Counted from the stretch's first letter, positions 1 to 8,245 are shown. The stretch: 27,110 nucleotides of DNA from Helicobacteraceae bacterium (GCA_029258405.1 JARHYY010000101.1:1-27110), one strand, 5' to 3'. Numbers and translations: made by a program. The notes: generated by a model not told the origin, from the sequence alone.

Positions 1-347
1 ATCTCTTCTGGTGTGCTAAAGCGATTCATAAGATAGGCAAAGAATGTATTGGTATTATGAGCATTATTAGAATCTATGGTATTTGTATTATGCGATTTTA
101 TATTATTGGTATTCTTAGAATCTGTGTGATTTGTATTGCTTTTAGATTCTGTAGTATTGGCTTTATCTTGAAATGCTAATGATACTCGTCTTGCAACAAG
201 GCTCTTTGCTGTTCCGGGTGGTCCATATAAAAAGGCTGATTTGCCTGATAGAAATGATAATAAGACAAGTCTTAAACTCTCATCTCTTTCATATATGCCT
301 TTGCTTAAATCATTGATAATATTGCGTATTCTGTCTTGATAGCTCAT
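1..347 (-). CDS. MoxR-family AAA+ ATPase (RavA-like), N-terminal part, cut by window edge
   Basis: This open frame begins with ATG at 347 and runs off the left edge, giving about 115 residues of an AAA+ ATPase. The Walker A motif GPPGTAKS lies at residues 42-49, followed by the helix LVARRVSLAFQ. After an insertion the sequence resumes as FAYLMNRFSTPEE, the hallmark continuation of the MoxR/RavA branch, whose members act as ATP-driven chaperones, often with a VWA-domain partner. Walker B, sensor and lid regions lie outside the window. Between residues 61 and 100 there is an Asn/Thr/Ser-rich stretch that E. coli RavA, as I remember it, lacks at this place. A TATAAT box sits 26 bp upstream of the start and AAGGA precedes it, so the gene probably has its own promoter rather than depending on pseC. 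Family assignment is firm; the exact role is unknown. Confidence 0.85.
   Translation of the reverse strand, partial: MSYQDRIRNIINDLSKGIYERDESLRLVLLSFLSGKSAFLYGPPGTAKSLVARRVSLAFQDKANTTESKSNTNHTDSKNTNNIKSHNTNTIDSNNAHNTNTFFAYLMNRFSTPEE
48..167 (-). repeat. Asn/Thr-rich imperfect repeat inserted in the MoxR ATPase
   Basis: On the coding strand this stretch contains two diverged copies of a unit of about 45-50 bp that starts AATACAAAT and contains AGATTCTAA. It translates to repeated NTN..DS.N blocks (residues about 71-79 and 88-94). The reading frame stays open throughout. It separates the Walker A helix from the conserved FAYLMNRFSTPEE segment. Confidence 0.7.
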
Positions 348-372
348 ATGGTATTCCTTAAAATATAATTTA

Positions 373-378
373 ATTATA
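373..378 (-). promoter_or_regulatory. Probable -10 box for the MoxR ATPase gene
   Basis: Read on the minus strand the sequence is TATAAT preceded by TGC, an extended -10 form common for the Helicobacter housekeeping sigma factor. A start of transcription near 366 would give a short leader containing AAGGA before the ATG at 347. Confidence 0.5.
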
Positions 379-447
379 GCAAGTTTTGTAAAGAAAATCA
401 ATTAATATGGTTGTTTTTAGATTTTGGGGTGCGACAATAGAGCTTAG

Positions 448-1548
448 TTAATGGTAATCTATGCTCTGTTTAGTAATATGTATAATTTTTTCTACATCAT
501 GAAATGTAAGTTCTTGATGGCAAGGGATAGAAATTTCAGCACGATAGAAATTGAGGGCATTTGCTGTTTGAGCTGTGCTATTGCCATAAAGCTTATAGGC
601 ATTGATGGGCTTATAATGCACCTGCACACCCAAGCCATTATCATAAAAATTTTTAAAAATATCTTCTTTTTTGCATAAAAGAGATTGATGGATAAAGATG
701 GGATAGAGATGGTGAGTGCTTTTAATATAGGGTTTTCTTTTGAGCGTTTTAAGGAGTGTTATATTGCTGAATTCTTCATCATAATATTGGGCAATTTCAT
801 TTCTTCGGGCGATAAAAGAATGTATTCGTTGTAATTGGCTGATGCCTAATGCTGCTGAAAGTTCATTCATGCGAAAGTTAAAGCCCCATTCTTCTACTTC
901 GGTATTCCATAGTTCTTTTTTTTGCACCCCATGTGAATGGATTAAAAGAGCTCTTTGGTAATGCTGTTGATTCTTAAAAGCAATGGCACCACCTTCAGCT
1001 GTTGTTATTGTTTTTATAGCATGAAAGCTAAATATAGTTGCATCGGCAAATGAACCAACAGGGGAATCTTTATAGAATCCACCAAAAGAATGCGAACTAT
1101 CAGATATCCATAATATATTATATTGCTTTGCTATTGCTGCAATTTTTTCTACCTCTACACTATGCCCAGCGTAATCTACGCTCACAATAGCTTTTGTTGT
1201 ATTGTTTATAAGTGGTTCTATTTTGCTTTCATCAATATTGCCATCATCTTTAATATCGCAAAAAATAGGTTTTGCACCTAGTGCTAAAAGCATGTTTGAA
1301 GTTGCTACATAGCTATTGGGTGTTGTAATAACTTCATCGCCTTTTTGTATGCCTAAAGAGCAATAAGCACAGTATAAAGCAGAGGTTGCAGAATTTAGAG
1401 CAAGCACATAGGGAATGCCTATAAAATCTCCAATTGCTTTTTGGAATGCTTGGACATATGCTCCTTGCGTAAGATGAGAGCTGTATAGTGCTTTGAGTAC
1501 AGCAACTTCATCTTCTTTTGCAATGGATTGCTTACTATAAGGTATCAT
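448..1548 (-). CDS. pseC: PseC: UDP-4-amino-4,6-dideoxy-N-acetyl-beta-L-altrosamine transaminase
   Basis: PseC is a PLP-dependent aminotransferase acting after PseB in the pathway to CMP-pseudaminic acid, the sugar that glycosylates flagellin in Helicobacter and Campylobacter. The 366-aa product has the usual family length and DegT/DnrJ/EryC1 fold. NSATSALY (residues 52-59) is the PLP phosphate region, SDSSH is at 149-153, and the Schiff-base lysine is K179 in FHAIKTITTAEGG. It resembles H. pylori PseC (HP0366) throughout, including LTQG near the N-terminus, KAIVSVDYAGHSVEVE and QVHYKPI near the C-terminus. The ATG lies 3 bp after the flaC stop, so the two genes are probably transcribed together from the sigma-54 promoter upstream of flaC. 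That arrangement would tie sugar supply to flagellar assembly (inference). Confidence 0.93.
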   Translation of the reverse strand: MIPYSKQSIAKEDEVAVLKALYSSHLTQGAYVQAFQKAIGDFIGIPYVLALNSATSALYCAYCSLGIQKGDEVITTPNSYVATSNMLLALGAKPIFCDIKDDGNIDESKIEPLINNTTKAIVSVDYAGHSVEVEKIAAIAKQYNILWISDSSHSFGGFYKDSPVGSFADATIFSFHAIKTITTAEGGAIAFKNQQHYQRALLIHSHGVQKKELWNTEVEEWGFNFRMNELSAALGISQLQRIHSFIARRNEIAQYYDEEFSNITLLKTLKRKPYIKSTHHLYPIFIHQSLLCKKEDIFKNFYDNGLGVQVHYKPINAYKLYGNSTAQTANALNFYRAEISIPCHQELTFHDVEKIIHITKQSIDYH

Positions 1549-1551
1549 AAT

Positions 1552-2313
1552 TTACCCAAGAAGCGTATTTACTTTTTGTTCTAAATACTTAGTGTTAAAA
1601 GTATTGGCATGCAGGGCTGCATTTTGTTTTAAAATTGCCTGATTGAGCTCATTATAATTTTCTGCAACATCATTATCTTGCAAATTGCTTTCAGCAGCGG
1701 TCATATTGACAATAGCTATAAGGTTAGCATTTATTCCATGCTCTATTCCTTTCATAGTTGAACCGATATTTGCCCGCTCCATATTGACATTGCTCATAAA
1801 GTCTAAAATACTTTGCTGATTAGTTACATCAAGCACAGAGGTATTAGGTGCATGCATGTTTATTGTTACTGAACTATCATTGCCTGTAACAAAAGTCATT
1901 TCTGAAGCAAAAACATTTTTGCCATTAAAAGAAGCTTGCATAACAGAATCTTTCATGCTTTCTTTGAGGGCATTTGTTTCGCTTTGTATCATTGCTCTTT
2001 GTTGCGAGTTTAGAGCAGGATTGCCTAGCTGCACAGAAAGTACATTGATTCTATCTGCACTTATAGTCATGTTGCTTAGAGTAGAATCAGCAATTTGTAA
2101 AACACCAATGGCATCATTAGCATTTCTTACCCCTTGAGTTAAGCCAGAGATTTCCGCCATGATAGCATCAGCAATGAGCATGCTTGAACCATCTGTAGCG
2201 CTTAATGCACGCATAGTAGCTATATTATGTAAAGCCTTTTCCTCTTCTTCTTTAGCTTTTCTTGCATTATTTATCGCTAATGAAGTAGTGTTTTGTGTTT
2301 CTCCGATTTTCAT
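1552..2313 (-). CDS. flaC: FlaC-type flagellin-like secreted protein
   Basis: The 253-aa protein has the conserved N- and C-terminal flagellin helical regions but lacks the variable surface domain of a filament flagellin. It closely matches the plan of Campylobacter FlaC (about 249 aa), which leaves through the flagellar export apparatus. Shared blocks include ANDAIGVLQIADSTLSN (residues 84-100), SADRINVLSVQLGNPALN, FNGKNVF and a C-terminus rich in N..L.QN.A. The family role is a secreted effector or immune modulator rather than a main filament subunit; I infer the same here. The start ATG at 2313 has a strong AAGGAGT ribosome-binding site, and a near-perfect RpoN promoter lies just upstream. 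pseC follows after 3 bp. An alternative reading as an FlgL-like hook protein is less likely because the size and blocks fit FlaC. Confidence 0.85.
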   Translation of the reverse strand: MKIGETQNTTSLAINNARKAKEEEEKALHNIATMRALSATDGSSMLIADAIMAEISGLTQGVRNANDAIGVLQIADSTLSNMTISADRINVLSVQLGNPALNSQQRAMIQSETNALKESMKDSVMQASFNGKNVFASEMTFVTGNDSSVTINMHAPNTSVLDVTNQQSILDFMSNVNMERANIGSTMKGIEHGINANLIAIVNMTAAESNLQDNDVAENYNELNQAILKQNAALHANTFNTKYLEQKVNTLLG

Positions 2314-2348
2314 TTTTTGACTCCTTGTCTTTTAGGTTTATATTAAGC

Positions 2349-2364
2349 AAGCAAATATTATTCC
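2349..2364 (-). promoter_or_regulatory. Sigma-54 (RpoN) promoter of flaC-pseC
   Basis: The minus strand reads GGAATAATATTTGCTT. This fits the Campylobacter/Helicobacter sigma-54 pattern GGAAC-N5-TTGCTT with one mismatch and the required 12-bp distance between the GG and GC pairs. Transcription would start near 2339 and give a leader of about 26 nt with AAGGAGT before the ATG. RpoN with FlgR controls middle-class flagellar genes in these bacteria. Confidence 0.85.
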
Positions 2365-2389
2365 TGTGCTATATAGGATACACAAGCAA

Positions 2390-3730
2390 CTATTGTTCCA
2401 AATACTTTGTATGAATTTTGTTAGATTGGAAATCTCTATTCCTCATCATTTTTTGGTGAAAAGGAATAATATTCCTCACACCTTCAATAACAAATTCATC
2501 TAGTGCACGACTCATTCTTGTTATCGCTTTTTCTCTTGTTTCTCCCCATACAATAAGTTTGCCAATCATAGAATCATAATGCATAGGGATTGTATAGCCC
2601 TCATAAGCATGCGTATCTAGCCTTACAAATTGTCCGCCCGGAGAGATCCATTTTTTGATTTTTCCGGGGTTTGGAAAAAAACGCTCAGGATCTTCAGCAG
2701 TAATTCGGCATTCTATGGCATGTCCTTTAAAGTTAATGCTCTCTTGCGGGGGGAGCTCTTCTCCTTCGGCAATTTTTATCATAAGCTCTATAATATCTAT
2801 GCCACTTACCATCTCACTCACAGGGTGTTCAACTTGTAATCGTGTATTCATTTCCATGAAATAAAAATTTTGATTCTCATCAAGCAAAAATTCAAATGTT
2901 CCTGCCCCAACATATCCAATAAACTTGGTTGCTTCGATAGCCTTTTGCAAGAGCTTTGCTCTTGTTTCTGGTTCTAGGGCAATAGCTGGGGATTCTTCAA
3001 TAATTTTTTGATGTCGTCTTTGTAAAGAACAATCTCGCTCTCCTATATGAATAACATTTCCATATTTATCGGCAAGAATCTGTACTTCTATATGCTTAGG
3101 CTTGTTAATAAATTTCTCCATGTAAATACTTCCATCACCAAAAGCACTAATAGCCTCGCTCTCAGCAGCTAGATATGCGTTAATAATATTTTCTTCTTTA
3201 GTAACAATCCTCATGCCTCGACCGCCCCCACCATTGGCAGCCTTTAGAATAATGGGGTATCCAATTTTAGCTGCTTCTATTTTGGCATGCTCATAATCTC
3301 TTAGTGCTCCATCACTACCCATGATTACAGGCATTCCAGCTTGTTTCATGACTTCTTTTGCTTTGCTCTTATCGCCCATGAGCGTCATAACTTCAGAGCT
3401 TGGACCAATAAATTCAATATTATGGGCATGGCATATTTCTACAAAATCTTGTTTTTCACTCAAAAAACCATAACCCGGAAAAATTGCATCAGCTTCGAAT
3501 AATTCGGCAGCAGAAATAATAGCGGGTATGTTAAGGTAGCTATCGCTTGATTTGTCCCCACCAATACATATTTTAGCATCAGCGACATCAAGATAATGTG
3601 AATCTTTATCTGCAGTGGAATATACCACTATGGATTGCTTGCCCATTTCTCGGATTGTTCTTATAGCACGCAATGCTATCTCACCTCTATTAGCTATTAA
3701 AATTCGTTTTATCTGTTTCTTCTTATCCAT
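2390..3730 (-). CDS. accC: Acetyl-CoA carboxylase, biotin carboxylase subunit
   Basis: AccC carboxylates the biotin carried by AccB, using ATP and bicarbonate, in the first step of fatty acid synthesis. The product is 446 aa, the usual length. It has the N-terminal biotin carboxylase domain (ILIANRGEIALRA at residues 10-22), the ATP-grasp glycine loop GGGGRGM (167-173), the catalytic block ERDCSLQRRHQK (231-242) and the metal-binding EMNTRLQVEHPV (293-304). All key residues seem present. It starts 11 bp after accB, so the two subunits are made from one transcript. The accB-accC-flaC-pseC run is all on the minus strand, but flaC has its own sigma-54 promoter. Confidence 0.97.
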   Translation of the reverse strand: MDKKKQIKRILIANRGEIALRAIRTIREMGKQSIVVYSTADKDSHYLDVADAKICIGGDKSSDSYLNIPAIISAAELFEADAIFPGYGFLSEKQDFVEICHAHNIEFIGPSSEVMTLMGDKSKAKEVMKQAGMPVIMGSDGALRDYEHAKIEAAKIGYPIILKAANGGGGRGMRIVTKEENIINAYLAAESEAISAFGDGSIYMEKFINKPKHIEVQILADKYGNVIHIGERDCSLQRRHQKIIEESPAIALEPETRAKLLQKAIEATKFIGYVGAGTFEFLLDENQNFYFMEMNTRLQVEHPVSEMVSGIDIIELMIKIAEGEELPPQESINFKGHAIECRITAEDPERFFPNPGKIKKWISPGGQFVRLDTHAYEGYTIPMHYDSMIGKLIVWGETREKAITRMSRALDEFVIEGVRNIIPFHQKMMRNRDFQSNKIHTKYLEQ

Positions 3731-3741
3731 TTGTTACCTAC

Positions 3742-4218
3742 TTAAAACCTTTCAACCACAAAAAGAGGCGAGCCATATTCTACAGGTTGCCCATCAGATG
3801 GTAAAATCTCTATAATCTGACAGTCAAATTCTGCTTCAATTTCATTCATGATTTTCATAGCCTCAATTATAGCTAATGTTTGCCCTTTTTTAACCTTATC
3901 CCCAACATTTACATAAGCTGGTGCACCCGGAGATGGAGAGCGATAGAATGTGCCCACCATAGGAGAAGTAATATTTTCTCCTTTGTTGTGAGTATAAGGA
4001 GTTTCTTGCTTATGGGCAATAATTTTATTAGTAGCTTCAGAAATTACTGGGGTAAATGTTTCTTGAGGCGTTATTAATGGTTCGCTTGCTTGTGTTGGTT
4101 TATTGGGAGTGAATCCTTTTTCAAGCTTAAGAAAAAAATCTCCTTTTTGGATATGAAGTTTTGTTGTTTGAGTGCTATCAAATAGCTCTATAATTCTTGT
4201 AATATCATCAAGCTGCAT
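3742..4218 (-). CDS. accB: Biotin carboxyl carrier protein of acetyl-CoA carboxylase
   Basis: The 158-aa BCCP has an N-terminal region that probably contacts AccC (residues 1-35), a flexible Pro/Thr/Gln-rich linker (about 36-82) and a C-terminal biotinyl domain. Biotin is attached to K122 in the invariant EAMKIMNEI motif. PMVGTFYRSPSPGAP at 86-100 is the typical start of the domain. The gene is first in the accB-accC pair, is preceded by AAGGAGA before ATG 4218, and is divergent from dcd. Confidence 0.96.
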   Translation of the reverse strand: MQLDDITRIIELFDSTQTTKLHIQKGDFFLKLEKGFTPNKPTQASEPLITPQETFTPVISEATNKIIAHKQETPYTHNKGENITSPMVGTFYRSPSPGAPAYVNVGDKVKKGQTLAIIEAMKIMNEIEAEFDCQIIEILPSDGQPVEYGSPLFVVERF

Positions 4219-4259
4219 TATTTCTCCTTAAATTGATTTGGATACTTAAAAACAAGATT

Positions 4260-4274
4260 ATTTTAGGATATAAT
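4260..4274. promoter_or_regulatory. Back-to-back -10 boxes of divergent accB and dcd
   Basis: A TATAAT box on the plus strand (4269-4274, in GGATATAATA) lies 34 bp before the dcd start. A TAAAAT box on the minus strand (4260-4265) lies 41 bp before the accB start. Only 3 bp separate them, so polymerase binding at one should hinder the other. The plus-strand box is the stronger match. Confidence 0.5.
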
Positions 4275-4308
4275 ACCATAAATTATCACTTTTTAGGAAA
4301 TATAATAT

Positions 4309-4869
4309 ATGGGATTGAAAGAAGATATTTGGATTAGAAAAAAATCTTTGGAAGAAAAAATGATTGAGCCCTTTTGTGATAAGCAAATTGCCAAAGGTAT
4401 TATAAGCTATGGCTTAAGTAGTTATGGTTATGATATACGAATTAGTAATGAATTTAAAATATTCACTAATATTAATGCAACACTTGTTGATCCTAAAGAC
4501 TTTCAAGCAAAAAATGCTGTTGATTTTGTGGGGGATGTATGTATTGTTCCGCCAAATTCATTTGCATTGGGAAGGACAATAGAATATTTTCGTATTCCAA
4601 GAAATGTTTTGGCAATATGTGTAGGTAAGAGTACTTATGCACGCTGTGGCATTATTGTTAATGTTACACCATTTGAACCAGAATTTGAAGGGCATATAAC
4701 CATTGAAATTAGTAATACCACACCTTTGCCTGCAAAAATTTATGCAAATGAAGGTATTGCACAAGTTTTGTTTTTTGAAGGTGATAATCCATGCGAAATG
4801 AGCTATAAAGAAAGAAAAGGGAAATACCAAGGGCAAAGAGGTATTACCCTACCAAAAATTTATACCTAA
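4309..4869 (+). CDS. dcd: dCTP deaminase
   Basis: Dcd converts dCTP to dUTP, which feeds dTMP synthesis. The 186-aa length matches the family. Visible motifs are LSSYGYDIRI (residues 36-45), LGRTIEYFRIP (87-97), GKSTYARCGIIV (106-117) and the catalytic block EGHITIEISN (127-136) with the general-base glutamate E133. The C-terminal YQGQRGITLP is the nucleotide-binding tail. Its position next to accB/accC matches H. pylori gene order as I recall it. Confidence 0.96.
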   Translation: MGLKEDIWIRKKSLEEKMIEPFCDKQIAKGIISYGLSSYGYDIRISNEFKIFTNINATLVDPKDFQAKNAVDFVGDVCIVPPNSFALGRTIEYFRIPRNVLAICVGKSTYARCGIIVNVTPFEPEFEGHITIEISNTTPLPAKIYANEGIAQVLFFEGDNPCEMSYKERKGKYQGQRGITLPKIYT

Positions 4870-5312
4870 ACTTAATTATCATAAGTTTGCATTATTCATT
4901 CTTCTCATATCTACCTAACTTAATGAGCATAACAATAAAATTTATATAAATATTAATAATATTATTATAAAATACAATGTTGATTAAATAAAAAATTCGA
5001 TTTATGGAGCTCTTGTTAAGTAGAGCTCATAGTTATAAAGTTTTTATTTTTCAAGAGAGCACATATTTTTACAAAAATTATGATATTGCAATATAGGATT
5101 ATGAATAAATAGGAATATTAGAGTAAAAGTTAAAATGTTTTGAGATTTGAAAATTATATTTAAATTTTGAGATAATTTTGATTCATCTTATTGAGCGTTA
5201 AAAAATAAATGGAATTTTTGTTTAAGGTTGTTAAATGCTTTTTAAATGAATATTAAGATACAATAGCATAAATGTTCTATGAACAGGATATTAATGTTGG
5301 AGAAACAATATT
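4870..5312 (+). other. 443-bp AT-rich intergenic region before the peb4 operon
   Basis: I see no credible ORF, tRNA or known RNA family here. It holds the -10 box of peb4 near its right end. There is also a second promoter-like TATAAAAT/TACAAT run at 4966-4978, followed by two GAGCTC sites (5007-5012 and 5023-5028) that could pair as a short stem. A short transcript from there is possible but unsupported. Confidence 0.4.
5259..5264 (+). promoter_or_regulatory. Probable -10 box of the peb4-nadA operon
   Basis: TACAAT in the context AAGATACAATAGC lies 48 bp upstream of the peb4 ATG. The region upstream is AT-rich and lacks a clear -35, as is normal for Helicobacter. A GGAG ribosome-binding site precedes ATG 5313. 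Confidence 0.45.
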
Positions 5313-6137
5313 ATGAAATTCAAACAATTTTGTTTAGGGGGCATGGTTGTAGCTGTGCTTATTGGGGGCTATATCCATGCAAAAACATTCGCCATAGTTG
5401 ATGGCGTAGAAATTACTGATAAAGATATAGCAATGATTTTGCGAGCAATGCCGGGTGCAACCTATGATAAGCTCCCGGAAGAAGTTCAAAAACAAGTATT
5501 AAATCAGGCTATTGAACAACGCTTGTTAATCAATCAGGCAAAAAAAGATGGTGTGCAAAATAGTGATGACTTTAAAAATGCACTTAAAGAAGCTCAAGAT
5601 GAGCTTGTTTTGGGGGTATGGATGAAACAAGAGCTTGATAAAATCACAATCAGCAATTCAGAAGCTAAAGATTTCTATTCAAAAAACTCTAATCTCTTTA
5701 CCCAACCTGAACAGGTTAAGGCTCGTCATATTCTTGTCAAAACAGAATCAGAAGCAAAAAACATTATCACACAATTAGATAAAGCACCTAAAGGCAAACT
5801 CATTGATGAATTTAATAAGCTCTCATCGCAACATTCTATTGATGATGGAATTGCTGCAAATGGTGGTGATTTAGGTTGGTTTGGACGAGAAGAAATGGTG
5901 CCTGAATTTTCTGAAGCAGCTTTTAAATTGTCTAAAGGAAATTACACTAAAACACCTGTAAAAACGAATTTTGGCTACCATGTTATTTTGCTTGAAGATA
6001 AAAAAAGCAGTGGCATAGCCCCTTTTGATGGTGTTAAGGAACGAGTTTTGCAGGGATTAAAAATGCAGAAATTTAAAGAAGTGGTGGCTCAAAAAGCACA
6101 GAGCTTAAGAAAAGATGCAAAGGTTGAGATTAAATAG
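5313..6137 (+). CDS. peb4: PEB4/Cbf2-type periplasmic peptidyl-prolyl cis-trans isomerase (SurA-like chaperone)
   Basis: The 274-aa protein starts with a Sec signal peptide (charged start, hydrophobic residues 8-20, likely cleavage after IHA at 23). A SurA-like chaperone region follows. A parvulin domain spans about residues 135-229, opening with VKARHILV and closing with TNFGYHVILLED, with GGDLGWFGREEMVPEF in the middle. Campylobacter PEB4 (273 aa) and H. pylori HP0175 have this plan; they assist outer-membrane protein folding and are found in periplasmic and secreted fractions. fba follows after 26 bp, the same order as in Campylobacter and H. pylori as I recall. It is the first gene of the plus-strand operon. 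Confidence 0.92.
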   Translation: MKFKQFCLGGMVVAVLIGGYIHAKTFAIVDGVEITDKDIAMILRAMPGATYDKLPEEVQKQVLNQAIEQRLLINQAKKDGVQNSDDFKNALKEAQDELVLGVWMKQELDKITISNSEAKDFYSKNSNLFTQPEQVKARHILVKTESEAKNIITQLDKAPKGKLIDEFNKLSSQHSIDDGIAANGGDLGWFGREEMVPEFSEAAFKLSKGNYTKTPVKTNFGYHVILLEDKKSSGIAPFDGVKERVLQGLKMQKFKEVVAQKAQSLRKDAKVEIK

Positions 6138-6163
6138 AACAAAAATATAAAGGATAAATAAAA

Positions 6164-7087
6164 ATGCTAGTAAGCGGTACAGAAATTCTTCAAAAAGCTC
6201 ACAAAGAGGGCTATGGAGTAGGAGCATTTAATTTTGTTAATTTTGAAATGCTCAATGCTATTTTTCAAGCAGCCTTGCAAAAACATTCTCCATTGATTGT
6301 GCAAGCAAGTGAAGGGGCGATTAAGTATATGGGTATTGAAATGGCTGTAGGATTAGTAAAAACACTTGCGCAAAAATACCCCGAAGTGCCAGTTGCCCTG
6401 CACTTAGATCATGGCACAAGTTATGAATCATGTATAAAGGCTATCCGTGCTGGTTTTACATCAGTTATGATTGATGCAAGCCATCATCATTTTGAGGAAA
6501 ACCTTAAAGAAACCAAACGCGTGGTTGAGGTAGCCCATGCTTGCGGTGTTGGGGTGGAGGCTGAATTAGGGCGGCTCATGGGTATTGAGGATAATATTAG
6601 TGTCGATGAAAAAGATGCTGCCCTAGTCAATCCCAAAGAGGCAGAAGAGTTTGTTAAAGAAACAAAAGTGGATTATCTTGCTCCTGCTATTGGCACAAGC
6701 CATGGTGCTTTTAAATTCAAAGGCGAACCAAAGCTTGACTTTGAGCGACTTGTTCAGGTAAAAAAATGCACTAATATTCCTCTTGTGCTTCATGGGGCAA
6801 GTGCTATACCAGATACGGTGCGTCAAGCCTTCTTATCAAGTGGCGGTGATTTAAAAGGGAGCAAGGGGGTGCCATTTTCATTTTTACAAGAAGCTATTAA
6901 GGGGGGCATAAATAAAGTTAATACAGATACTGATTTACGCATAGCCTTTATAGCAGAGGTAAGACGAATAGCCAATGAAAACAATAGCGAATTTGATTTA
7001 CGCAAATTTTTCTCTCCTGCTTCTTTAGCCATGAGCAAGGTTATTGCCCAAAGAATGGAAATTTTAGGCAGTGCAGATAAATATTAG
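6164..7087 (+). CDS. fba: Class II fructose-1,6-bisphosphate aldolase
   Basis: This zinc enzyme interconverts fructose-1,6-bisphosphate with glyceraldehyde-3-phosphate and dihydroxyacetone phosphate, serving gluconeogenesis in Helicobacter. The 307-aa product carries the class II signature VALHLDHGTSYESC. Metal-binding candidates are H83, E134 (GVEAELG), H180 (IGTSHGAFK) and H210 (LVLHGASA). Length equals that of H. pylori Fba. An AAAGGA site precedes ATG 6164, and efp begins 8 bp after the stop. Confidence 0.97.
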   Translation: MLVSGTEILQKAHKEGYGVGAFNFVNFEMLNAIFQAALQKHSPLIVQASEGAIKYMGIEMAVGLVKTLAQKYPEVPVALHLDHGTSYESCIKAIRAGFTSVMIDASHHHFEENLKETKRVVEVAHACGVGVEAELGRLMGIEDNISVDEKDAALVNPKEAEEFVKETKVDYLAPAIGTSHGAFKFKGEPKLDFERLVQVKKCTNIPLVLHGASAIPDTVRQAFLSSGGDLKGSKGVPFSFLQEAIKGGINKVNTDTDLRIAFIAEVRRIANENNSEFDLRKFFSPASLAMSKVIAQRMEILGSADKY

Positions 7088-7095
7088 GGGGCATT

Positions 7096-7659
7096 ATGGC
7101 ATATAGTATGAGTGATTTAAAAAAAGGGTTAAAAATTGAAATTGAAGGCGTTCCTTATAGAATTGTTGAATATCAACATGTAAAACCCGGAAAAGGGGCA
7201 GCCTTTGTACGTGCAAAAATGAAAAGCTTTCTTGATGGAAGAGTTTTAGAAAAAACATTTCATGCAGGAGATAAATGCGAAGAACCAAACCTTATAGATA
7301 AGCAAATGCAATTTCTCTATCATGATGATGATTCATATCATTTTATGGATACAGAAAACTATGAGCAAATTGCCCTCTCAAAAGAGCAAGTGGGCGATGC
7401 AAGTAAGTGGCTGATTGATGGTTTAAATATTAATGTGTTATTTCATAATAATAAGGCTATTTCTGTTGATGTGCCCTCTATTGTTGTCTTGAGTGTTGTT
7501 CAAACACCTCCAAACTTTAAAGGGGATACAAGTAGTGCAAGCAAAAAACCAGCAACCTTGCAAACAGGGGCTGTTATTCAGGTGCCTTATCATATTTTAG
7601 AAGGCGATTCAATTAAAGTCAATACCGAACTTGGTGAATATATAGAAAAGGTGAAATAA
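7096..7659 (+). CDS. efp: Translation elongation factor P
   Basis: EF-P binds ribosomes stalled at proline runs and stimulates peptide bond formation. The 187-aa, three-domain product has the normal length. The loop that reaches the peptidyl-transferase centre is PGKGAA with the tip lysine at K33, the residue modified in many species. The C-terminal signature VPYHILEGDSIKVNTELGEY is intact. The stop codon directly abuts the ATG of the next gene, so the two are translationally linked. Confidence 0.97.
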   Translation: MAYSMSDLKKGLKIEIEGVPYRIVEYQHVKPGKGAAFVRAKMKSFLDGRVLEKTFHAGDKCEEPNLIDKQMQFLYHDDDSYHFMDTENYEQIALSKEQVGDASKWLIDGLNINVLFHNNKAISVDVPSIVVLSVVQTPPNFKGDTSSASKKPATLQTGAVIQVPYHILEGDSIKVNTELGEYIEKVK

Positions 7660-8220
7660 ATGGCAAAAAAAGTTCTTGTACCTTTAGCAAGGGGTTTTGA
7701 GGAAATAGAAGCAATTTCTATTGTTGATGTTTTACGAAGAGCTGATATTGAGGTGCTTTTGGCAAGTGTGCATGAATATGAGATCGTTATTAGTGATAGG
7801 GGAGTAAAAATTGTAACAGATTTATTACTTAAAGATATAAAGGTGGATAATTTTGATATGATTGCATTGCCCGGCGGATATGATGGGAGCATGACTTTAG
7901 CGGGAGATGAATTACCACAAAAGATTATAAAAGAATTCCATAAAAAAGATAAATTTATTGCCGCTATATGTGCTGCTCCTTATGCCTTGCATATGGCTGG
8001 GGTTCTCAAAGATGCTCAATTTACTTGCTATCCCGGTATGCAATCAAAAATAAGTACAGGCATTTATACAGAAGACAAAAATGTTGTAGTAAGCAACAAA
8101 ATTATCACCTCTAAAGGACCTGCAACAGCATTAGCATTTGCATTAACCTTAGTTGAAGTGCTTGAAGACCTACCTAAGGCAAAAAAGTTAGCCGAAGCCA
8201 TGCTTAAACAATGTTGCTAA
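7660..8220 (+). CDS. DJ-1/PfpI superfamily protein (YajL/ThiJ type)
   Basis: The 186-aa protein matches the DJ-1 fold end to end. The opening LVPLARGFEEIEA contains the conserved glutamate E17 beside the active site. ALPGGYDGS is at 69-77, the nucleophile elbow AAICAAPYAL has C104, and TSKGPATALAFALTLVE is near the C-terminus. Family members act in oxidative-stress protection, chaperoning or glyoxalase-like repair; the sequence does not tell which applies here. The gene begins on the base after the efp stop, with no intergenic space, so its level should follow that of efp. Older databases call this family ThiJ, but a thiamine role is not supported. Confidence 0.9.
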   Translation: MAKKVLVPLARGFEEIEAISIVDVLRRADIEVLLASVHEYEIVISDRGVKIVTDLLLKDIKVDNFDMIALPGGYDGSMTLAGDELPQKIIKEFHKKDKFIAAICAAPYALHMAGVLKDAQFTCYPGMQSKISTGIYTEDKNVVVSNKIITSKGPATALAFALTLVEVLEDLPKAKKLAEAMLKQCC

Positions 8221-8245
8221 TGCAAAACTAGGTTGAGATTTATTA

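Noticed and set aside
5007..5028. Two GAGCTC sites that could form the stem of an intrinsic terminator or small RNA
   Set aside because: Each GAGCTC is itself palindromic, so pairing between them is automatic; the stem is short and the nearest T run is about 12 bases away.
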